Source: an uncultured Flavobacteriaceae bacterium (GTDB lineage: Bacteria > Bacteroidota > Bacteroidia > Flavobacteriales > Flavobacteriaceae). From it: a stretch of DNA of 64,000 nucleotides. Below, in pieces: positions 58,628 through 64,000 of the stretch. Both the position numbers and the translations under genes were made by a program. The notes under the pieces were generated by a model that was given only the letters and a program-made list of their open reading frames with translations, had not been told where the DNA came from and ran no database searches. The first letter of the stretch is position 1. Every line of letters begins with the position of its first letter. The stretch covers positions 1 through 64,000 of the forward strand of contig CANNAN010000008.1 in the NCBI GenBank assembly GCA_947502635.1, read 5' to 3'.

Positions 58628-59302
58628 TTATGAATGGTTAGCTTTTGTTTTCTTTAGTAGATAATACTGTGACACCATATTATGGATTTGTCCATTAAAT
58701 TCAATTGGTGCTTCGCTCAGGGATTTTTTTTCTACAATTTTAAAATTTGCTTTATGAATTATAGACTCTACTTCTTCAGTTTTATATTCTGTAAATCCGT
58801 ATTCAGAAAAATTAAGTGATTGTCCTTCAATATAAGGTCTAAAAGAAATGATGAATAGTCCATCTTTTCTTAGTATTCTGTAAACTTCTTTTAACGCTTT
58901 GGTTGGGTTTTTCCAGAAATAGATGGTGTTAATTGTACATATTTTGTTAAATGATTCTTTTAAAAAAGGCATTTTTTCTATGTCTGCAAGAATTAAATTC
59001 ACAAATCCAGCTTTAATGAATTTATCATTCAATTTCTTAGCTTCTGTTATCATTGTATGGGAAATATCAATACCTGTATAGCAAATATTATTTCCATAGT
59101 TAAGGATGTTTTTTATGAATTTCCCGTTTCCTAGTCCAATTTCTAATACCTTATCAGAATCGTTTATTTGCAACAAATCATAAGTATTTTTGTTTATAAA
59201 CTGGTTTAGATGATTCATTCCTAATGCTACTTCAACTCCAAATGCACCTGTAGGGTGTGCTAGTTGTTTTGCTACTTTTTCAAAATCCATCGGGCTATTC
59301 AT
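58628..59302 (-). CDS. Class I SAM-dependent methyltransferase
   Basis: The 224-residue protein has the SAM motif VLEIGLGNGKFIKNIL (about residues 49-64), a second-strand acidic CYTGIDISHTMI, and NLILADIEKMPFLKESFNKICTINTIYFWKNP typical of UbiE/Methyltransf_11 enzymes. The substrate is unknown. Its start overlaps the end of the VOC gene by 8 bp, so they are coupled. Confidence 0.9.
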   Translation of the reverse strand: MNSPMDFEKVAKQLAHPTGAFGVEVALGMNHLNQFINKNTYDLLQINDSDKVLEIGLGNGKFIKNILNYGNNICYTGIDISHTMITEAKKLNDKFIKAGFVNLILADIEKMPFLKESFNKICTINTIYFWKNPTKALKEVYRILRKDGLFIISFRPYIEGQSLNFSEYGFTEYKTEEVESIIHKANFKIVEKKSLSEAPIEFNGQIHNMVSQYYLLKKTKANHS

Positions 59303-59768
59303 CTGATGTTTCCGAAAACGTTAAAATAAAACCGTTGATATCTATTATTGCAAACTCATTGGTACCATAAAAAGTTGTATTCATTGGTTTGATGATGGTC
59401 ACTTTATCTTCTATTTTTTTATATAGTTTTTTAATATTTTGGGTACGAATATAAAAGGTTAATGCACCTCCAATATTTAATGTCTTCAATTCTTGATATT
59501 CATTTTTTAATGATTTTTCTTCTTGAAACATAATTCCAACATCATCTAACATTACAAAACCCCATTCAAATTCTCCAGATTCAGGATTTGTGTCAATGAT
59601 GTTAAAGCCAAGTATTTTTGTGTAATAATCTAGAGTTTCGTTAACATTTTTCACCATTATGTTTGGTGTAAGTGATTCTAATTTCATAGGTGTTGTATCT
59701 TTTTTTGTTTGAGAAATAGTAACAGAAGAAATAGCGATAAATATTAAAGGTAAAGCAAATTTTCTCAT
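59295..59768 (-). CDS. Secreted VOC (glyoxalase-fold) protein
   Basis: The 157-residue protein begins MRKFALPLIFIAISS with a signal peptide. A VOC domain follows: LTPNIMVKNVNETLDYYTKILGFNIIDT, GFVMLDDVGIMFQEEKSL, and NEFAIIDINGFILTFSE. The Glu and Asn positions usual for metal binding are partly kept. Export of a VOC protein is less common. It is co-oriented between an AraC regulator and a methyltransferase. The ATG at 59768 is chosen over one at 59789. Confidence 0.8.
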   Translation of the reverse strand: MRKFALPLIFIAISSVTISQTKKDTTPMKLESLTPNIMVKNVNETLDYYTKILGFNIIDTNPESGEFEWGFVMLDDVGIMFQEEKSLKNEYQELKTLNIGGALTFYIRTQNIKKLYKKIEDKVTIIKPMNTTFYGTNEFAIIDINGFILTFSETSDE

Positions 59769-59837
59769 CCGTTTATTTTTTGTTTTCACAAAAGTAGTTT
59801 CGGAGCAGGCTTTTTCTTTTGTAAAAAAACGACAATG

Positions 59838-60578
59838 TTAAATTTGGGATGGATTTATACCAGCCATCTTGTAAATATCTTTTGTTAGATGTGCATGATC
59901 AAAATAACCGTTGTCAAATGCCGTAAGTAATAAACTTTTTTTTGGATTTTGAGAGATGCTCTCAATTGTTTTGCAGAACCTCACTATGGAGTGATATTCT
60001 TTCATAGTAACTCCAACAGCGACTTTAAAACGTCTTTCTAACTGCCTTAAGCTTATATGATGTTGCTTAGCTATATGTACCATGTTAATTGTTTGAAAAG
60101 AAGTATTTATAGAGGCACAGACGGATGCTATTAAATTGTTTGTATTTGACCAACTCAGTTGATTTATTAAAAACCTTTCAATAACTTGAATTTTATCAGA
60201 TTGACTTTTTTTATCAATTAATTCCTCTAGTAAAGCACAATTGAAATTTGGCAGTATTTCTGAAGCATTTATTGCCTTGTTTTTTATTTCTGAGATGGGA
60301 AAACATGATATTGCATTAAACTGTCCTGCTTTAAAACGAATACCAAAAGTCTCTGAATTTTGTTTGGATATTACATTTCTGAATTTTGTCATCATCCCCG
60401 AAATTCGAATACTATCATCCGAATAATTATTTGACTCTTCATTTATATCAAAAACAATATCAATGTAGCCATCAGGAAGAATTTTGGATTCTGTTAGATC
60501 ATTATCGTTTTTTGATACCCAGTATTTATCAATATAGTGTCCTAGTTTAGGAGAAGGAATGTATTCTTGATATGGCAT
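59838..60578 (-). CDS. AraC family transcriptional regulator
   Basis: The 246-residue protein has an N-terminal sensor-like domain of the DUF6597 type: MPYQEYIPSPKLGHYIDKYW, PDGYIDIVFDIN, and FGIRFKAGQFNAI. The C-terminal AraC HTH region (about 150-246) includes HIAKQHHISLRQLERRFKVAVGVTMKEY and AFDNGYFDHAHLTKDIYKMAGINPSQI. It probably controls the VOC and methyltransferase genes just downstream (inference from context). The longer frame to 60623 is less likely. Confidence 0.88.
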   Translation of the reverse strand: MPYQEYIPSPKLGHYIDKYWVSKNDNDLTESKILPDGYIDIVFDINEESNNYSDDSIRISGMMTKFRNVISKQNSETFGIRFKAGQFNAISCFPISEIKNKAINASEILPNFNCALLEELIDKKSQSDKIQVIERFLINQLSWSNTNNLIASVCASINTSFQTINMVHIAKQHHISLRQLERRFKVAVGVTMKEYHSIVRFCKTIESISQNPKKSLLLTAFDNGYFDHAHLTKDIYKMAGINPSQI

Positions 60579-60721
60579 CTTAATTACTGATAATGTTTTG
60601 GTGTCTGAATTCCGTTTTAACACTGAAATATACTTTGTCTATGCTTCGTAGATGAGTTCGATTCAATTTATATAAAACGTTAAACGAATTTAGTTAATTT
60701 CTTTTTACAAAATCAAGCTAA

Positions 60722-61174
60722 TTAATTCATGGATTTTAAACCTTCATAAACTACAATGCTTACTGCATTTGCTATGTTTAAACTTCTAACATGATCACTA
60801 TATAATGGAATTTTATATAATTTATTAGCATATTTTTCAATAATGGGTTTTGCTAATCCAACTGATTCTTTACCAAAAACTAAAAATAGATTATCTTCAA
60901 AAGGAATGTCCCAATGATTTTTTGTACCGTGGCTAGAAAGAAAAACCATTTTTTTGTCTTTATTTTTTAGAAAAAAATCATCGACATTATCATAGTAGGT
61001 AACCGATAAATGTTGCCAATAGTCTAAGCCAGCACGTTTTAGTCGGGTGTCATCAATCTTAAAACCAAAAGGTTTTACCAAGTGCAAATGAGAACCAGAT
61101 GCTAAGGCTAAACGTCCTATATTACCTGTGTTATTAGGGATTTCGGGTTCTATTAATACAATGTTTAAAGGCAT
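60722..61174 (-). CDS. trmL: tRNA (cytidine/uridine-34-2'-O)-methyltransferase TrmL
   Basis: The 150-residue SPOUT enzyme shows MPLNIVLIEPEIPNNTGNIGRLALASGSHLHLVKPFGF, KRAGLDYWQ, LVFGKESVGL and IPLYSDHVRSLNIANAVSIVVYE, which form the trefoil knot. It methylates the wobble base of leucine tRNAs. It starts 3 bp after the DUF805 gene ends. Confidence 0.95.
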   Translation of the reverse strand: MPLNIVLIEPEIPNNTGNIGRLALASGSHLHLVKPFGFKIDDTRLKRAGLDYWQHLSVTYYDNVDDFFLKNKDKKMVFLSSHGTKNHWDIPFEDNLFLVFGKESVGLAKPIIEKYANKLYKIPLYSDHVRSLNIANAVSIVVYEGLKSMN

Positions 61175-61177
61175 ATT

Positions 61178-61594
61178 TTAGTTGTCTAATAATGGTTTTC
61201 CAATATCATCGATTTCGTCAAAATTTGGAGTTTTAGGATCAGGACCAAATTTGTTTGGTCCTCTATCTCCTTCAGTAGTTAATAAAATTAAGAGCCAGAT
61301 ACCTCCAATAAACGGAATAAAATAAACAAGAAAATAGGTGCCACTTTTTCCAGTGTCGTGTAGCCTTCGAGAAATAACCCCAAGTGTTGGTAAAATGATT
61401 CCAAGAAAATGAATAAGAATGACGAAGGTCAAAACCTCATTTCCGCCTATTAAATTATCAATAAAGTCTATTAAAAAAGTTAAAGAGACTAGGATTATAA
61501 GGTTAAATAATGTGAACATCCAGAACTCTTTGCGCCTTGCTCTGCCACTAAATGTTGCATAATTATTTATTAAAACCTTTAAATACCACTTCAT
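61178..61594 (-). CDS. DUF805 inner-membrane protein
   Basis: The 138-residue protein has the DUF805 pattern: YATFSGRARRKEFWMFTLFN, several membrane helices, LPTLGVISRRLHDTGKSGTYFL and the Gly/Pro-rich tail TTEGDRGPNKFGPDPK. Function is unknown. It lies between trpA (5 bp upstream) and trmL. Confidence 0.92.
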   Translation of the reverse strand: MKWYLKVLINNYATFSGRARRKEFWMFTLFNLIILVSLTFLIDFIDNLIGGNEVLTFVILIHFLGIILPTLGVISRRLHDTGKSGTYFLVYFIPFIGGIWLLILLTTEGDRGPNKFGPDPKTPNFDEIDDIGKPLLDN

Positions 61595-61599
61595 GAAAT

Positions 61600-62364
61600 C
61601 TAATTTAATATAGATTTTACAAATTTATCAATACTATTAATTCCTTCGTTTGTCACATGTTTTACAAAAGCACTGCCAATAATAGCGCCCTTAGCGTATT
61701 CTGTGGCTTGAGTAAAGGTTTGGTTGTTGCTAATCCCAAATCCAACAATTTGAGAATTCTTAAGATTCATATTGCCTATGCGTTCAAAATACTGGGTTTG
61801 TTCTTTTTCAAAACCAACTTTGGCACCAGTTGTACTGGCACTACTAACCATATAAATAAAACCATTTGAAATAGAGTCTATATAACGAATGCGTTCATCA
61901 CTAGTCTGTGGTGTTATTAAAAACACATTAATTAAACCATACTTCTCAAAAATGGTTTGGTATTTTTCATGATATACGTCTACGGGTAAATCGGGAATTA
62001 TTAAGCCATCTATACCAATTTCCTGGCATTTTTTACAAAAAGCTTCTACACCATATTGAAACATCGGATTGAAATACCCCATAATGATTAAAGGAATATT
62101 AACAGATTGTCTAATATCCTTTAATTGCTCAAAAAGCACTTCGGTAGTCATGCCATTTTTTAAAGCTTGTGTCGAACTTGCTTGGATGGTTGGTCCATCG
62201 GCTAGAGGATCACTAAATGGCAAGCCTATTTCAATCATATCAACCCCGTTTTTTTCTAAATCTTCAATGATTGTAGCTGTATCATTAATACTTGGGTAAC
62301 CTGCTGTGAAGTATATGGAAAGTAACTTCTTATCTTCTTGTAATTTTTGATTTATTCTGTTCAT
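61600..62364 (-). CDS. trpA: Tryptophan synthase alpha subunit
   Basis: The 254-residue TIM-barrel subunit cleaves indole-3-glycerol phosphate. It shows YFTAGYPSINDT, the catalytic Glu in VDMIEIGLPFSDPLADGPTIQ, IDGLIIPDLPVDVY with the catalytic Asp, and VGFGISNN with the phosphate-binding GSAFVKHV region. It is separated from trpB by a GIY-YIG gene flanked by palindromes. Confidence 0.97.
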   Translation of the reverse strand: MNRINQKLQEDKKLLSIYFTAGYPSINDTATIIEDLEKNGVDMIEIGLPFSDPLADGPTIQASSTQALKNGMTTEVLFEQLKDIRQSVNIPLIIMGYFNPMFQYGVEAFCKKCQEIGIDGLIIPDLPVDVYHEKYQTIFEKYGLINVFLITPQTSDERIRYIDSISNGFIYMVSSASTTGAKVGFEKEQTQYFERIGNMNLKNSQIVGFGISNNQTFTQATEYAKGAIIGSAFVKHVTNEGINSIDKFVKSILN

Positions 62365-62384
62365 TTCAAATGAATAGTTTTTTC

Positions 62385-62404
62385 ATTTCCGCGAAGGCGG
62401 AAAT
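62385..62404. repeat. Hairpin palindrome, left copy
   Basis: ATTTCCGC-GAAG-GCGGAAAT: a perfect 8-bp stem and 4-base loop between trpA and the GIY-YIG gene. Read on the minus strand its loop is CTTC. That makes it an inverted counterpart of the copy at 62713-62732, with the outer flank AGATTTCCG shared. Confidence 0.85.
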
Positions 62405-62421
62405 CTGTTTGTCGTTTATTT

Positions 62422-62697
62422 TTAAATATATTCTGAAAGATCTTTCCAATCTGGATTTAAACTGTTTATTAGATTGATTTTCCATTCTCGATTCCACTTT
62501 TTTAGTTGTCTTTCTCGTTTTATAGAATTATTTAGATATTTGGTTGTCTCAAAATATACTAACTTGTTTACATTGTATTTTCCAGTAAATTTTTTTAAAC
62601 TATTATTTTTATGCTGTACTAAACGTTGTTTTAATCTACCGATGTATAATGTCGTATGATTTTTATTAGTTAATATGTAAACATAGTGAATATCCAT
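62422..62697 (-). CDS. GIY-YIG nuclease family protein
   Basis: The 91-residue protein has HYVYILTNKNHTTLYIGRLKQRLVQHKNNSLKKFTGKYNVNKLVYFE and KRERQLKKWNREWKINLI, typical of the UPF0213/YhbQ-like single-domain GIY-YIG group. The segment after YIG is shorter than usual: the V-T-N/S-D-L residues before the conserved Arg seem deleted, so catalysis may be impaired. The ATG at 62697 is chosen because the longer frame runs into trpB. It sits between two palindromes inside the trp operon. Confidence 0.85.
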   Translation of the reverse strand: MDIHYVYILTNKNHTTLYIGRLKQRLVQHKNNSLKKFTGKYNVNKLVYFETTKYLNNSIKRERQLKKWNREWKINLINSLNPDWKDLSEYI

Positions 62698-62712
62698 AGG
62701 TTGATTGATGAG

Positions 62713-62732
62713 ATTTCCGTTTTCACGGAAAT
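62713..62732. repeat. Hairpin palindrome, right copy
   Basis: ATTTCCGT-TTTC-ACGGAAAT: a perfect 8-bp stem. Compared with the left copy in inverted orientation, both the closing base pair (C-G to T-A, compensatory) and one loop base differ, so the hairpin is preserved. It lies 8 bp downstream of the trpB stop. Confidence 0.85.
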
Positions 62733-62740
62733 ACAAAAAA

Positions 62741-63922
62741 TTATATCTTAAAATACTCGATATAATTCTCCAAATCCTTATCACCCCGGCCAGATAAACT
62801 CACTACAACTACATCGTCGGATTTAAAACTTTTTTGTTCGAAAATGGCAAGTGCATGAGAACTTTCTATAGCAGGAATAATACCTTCTAATTTGCATAAT
62901 TCTAATCCAGCTTTCATAGCTTCATCATCTGTGATTGCCATAAATTCTGCACGTCCTGTTTTACATAAATGAGCATGCATAGGACCAACTCCAGGATAAT
63001 CTAAGCCTGCCGAAATAGAGTAAGGCTCGGTTATTTGTCCATCGTTTGTTTGCATCAATAAGGTTTTACAACCATGTATAATACCTTCTTTTCCTAAAAC
63101 AGATGTTGCAGCACTTTCGCCAGAATCAACTCCTAAACCAGCAGCCTCAACAGCTATAATATTGACGTCGTTTTCATGTAAAAAATGATAATAGGTTCCT
63201 GCAGCATTACTACCACCACCGATACACGCAACTAAGTAATCAGGGTTTTCTCTTCCTTCATGTTCTTTTAGCTGCCATTTAATTTCTTCAGATATAATAG
63301 ATTGAAATTTAGTTACCATATCTGGGTAAGGATGTGGACCTATTGCAGAACCGATAATATAATGGGTGTCTACGGGGTTATTAATCCAATCTCGAATGGC
63401 TTCATTGGTAGCATCCTTTAGAGTACGACTTCCAGAAAGTGCAGGGATAACAGTAGCTCCTAACATTTTCATTCTGGCCACATTTGGTGCTTGTCTTTTA
63501 ATATCGATTTCACCCATATAGACAATACACTCTAATCCCATTAAAGCACAAACAGTAGCGGTGGCAACACCATGTTGACCAGCTCCAGTTTCAGCAATAA
63601 TACGATGTTTACCCAAACGTTTAGCCATGAGTATCTGACCAATCGTATTATTTATTTTATGGGCTCCTGTATGGTTGAGGTCTTCACGTTTTAAATAAAT
63701 TTTGGTGTTATATTTTTCTGAGAGACGTTTTGCAAAGTAGAGTGGAGAAGGGCGCCCCACATAATCTTTTAAAAGTTGATTAAACTCTTTTTGAAACTCA
63801 GGTTCTGCCATCACTTTTAGATAGTTTTGACGTAACTCTTCTACATTAGGATACAGCATTTCTGGAATATATGCCCCTCCAAACTCGCCGTAATATCCTT
63901 TTTCGTTTACATTGTAATTCAT
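62741..63922 (-). CDS. trpB: Tryptophan synthase beta subunit
   Basis: The 393-residue PLP enzyme condenses indole and serine to tryptophan. It shows [14 protein letters not shown], the PLP lysine Lys89 in [21 protein letters not shown] with the catalytic Glu, [15 protein letters not shown] for phosphate binding, and the C-terminal LSGRGDKD. The ATG at 63922 ([12 protein letters not shown]) is preferred over one 24 bp upstream. Remaining trp genes probably lie beyond the right edge. Confidence 0.97.
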   Translation of the reverse strand: MNYNVNEKGYYGEFGGAYIPEMLYPNVEELRQNYLKVMAEPEFQKEFNQLLKDYVGRPSPLYFAKRLSEKYNTKIYLKREDLNHTGAHKINNTIGQILMAKRLGKHRIIAETGAGQHGVATATVCALMGLECIVYMGEIDIKRQAPNVARMKMLGATVIPALSGSRTLKDATNEAIRDWINNPVDTHYIIGSAIGPHPYPDMVTKFQSIISEEIKWQLKEHEGRENPDYLVACIGGGSNAAGTYYHFLHENDVNIIAVEAAGLGVDSGESAATSVLGKEGIIHGCKTLLMQTNDGQITEPYSISAGLDYPGVGPMHAHLCKTGRAEFMAITDDEAMKAGLELCKLEGIIPAIESSHALAIFEQKSFKSDDVVVVSLSGRGDKDLENYIEYFKI

Positions 63923-64000
63923 GTTATTTTCTTTGTTGCCATTCACTGCAAAATTTTTGAAAAAACTTTTGAGGTAATCTGTTTTTTAGAGATTACTTCA

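Overview
The window reads as chromosomal DNA of a marine-type Flavobacteriaceae (Bacteroidota). The support is AT-rich sequence, TAnnTTTG-type -7 promoter boxes, few Shine-Dalgarno sequences, a T9SS-sorted repeat protein, VGIGTTxP surface proteins, DUF2911, DUF4476 and DUF6588 proteins, a fused SecDF, and the PASTA-rluD pair. No rRNA, tRNA, CRISPR array, prophage or intact insertion sequence was recognised.

Layout. 0-8 kb: a heptamer array, a YitT-family membrane protein, a lipoprotein, a HerA-like ATPase, two paralogous secreted proteins, queE, an outer-membrane protein and a DUF2911 protein. 8-13.4 kb (minus): gatC-gatA-gatB::aspS, an Asn-tRNA synthesis operon with a GatB-AspRS fusion. 13.9-22.2 kb (plus): gyrB, a DUF6588 protein, mdh, a small exported protein and secDF. 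22.4-29.8 kb: phospholipid genes (cdsA, psd, an acyl-CoA-binding protein) with a LUD protein, ftsH and rsfS, then birA, an SRPBCC protein, pyrE and a NUDIX hydrolase. 30-33.7 kb: a T9SS protein with six near-identical 375-bp repeats. 33.8-47.5 kb: M14 peptidase, SulP transporter, ddl-coaD, PASTA-rluD, an unknown two-gene unit, a lipoprotein, and VOC-yaaA-TPR. 47.5-51.5 kb: a decayed region with five gene remnants among a few intact genes. 51.5-60.6 kb: a GH18-like lipoprotein, a UDG-like protein, an M1 peptidase, a DEAD-box helicase cluster, a methyltransferase, a VOC protein and an AraC regulator. 60.7-64 kb (minus): trpB, a GIY-YIG gene, trpA, a DUF805 protein and trmL.

The most interesting part is the gatCAB-aspS leader. 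A 14-residue ORF with nine Asn codons lies between a good -7 promoter box and an intrinsic terminator that ends 18 bp before gatC. A segment just after the leader stop can pair with the 5' arm of the terminator. This is the layout of a classical ribosome-mediated attenuator tuned to Asn-tRNA. The operon encodes the indirect Asn-tRNA(Asn) route: an AspRS with an RDHG motif of the non-discriminating type, fused to the amidotransferase subunit GatB. Together these suggest a covalently linked transamidosome controlled by its own product.

A second unusual structure is in the trp operon. A short GIY-YIG nuclease gene there is bracketed by two hairpin palindromes in inverted orientation, which looks like a small REPIN-like mobile unit. 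All functional calls come from reading sequence and motifs only; no database search was run.
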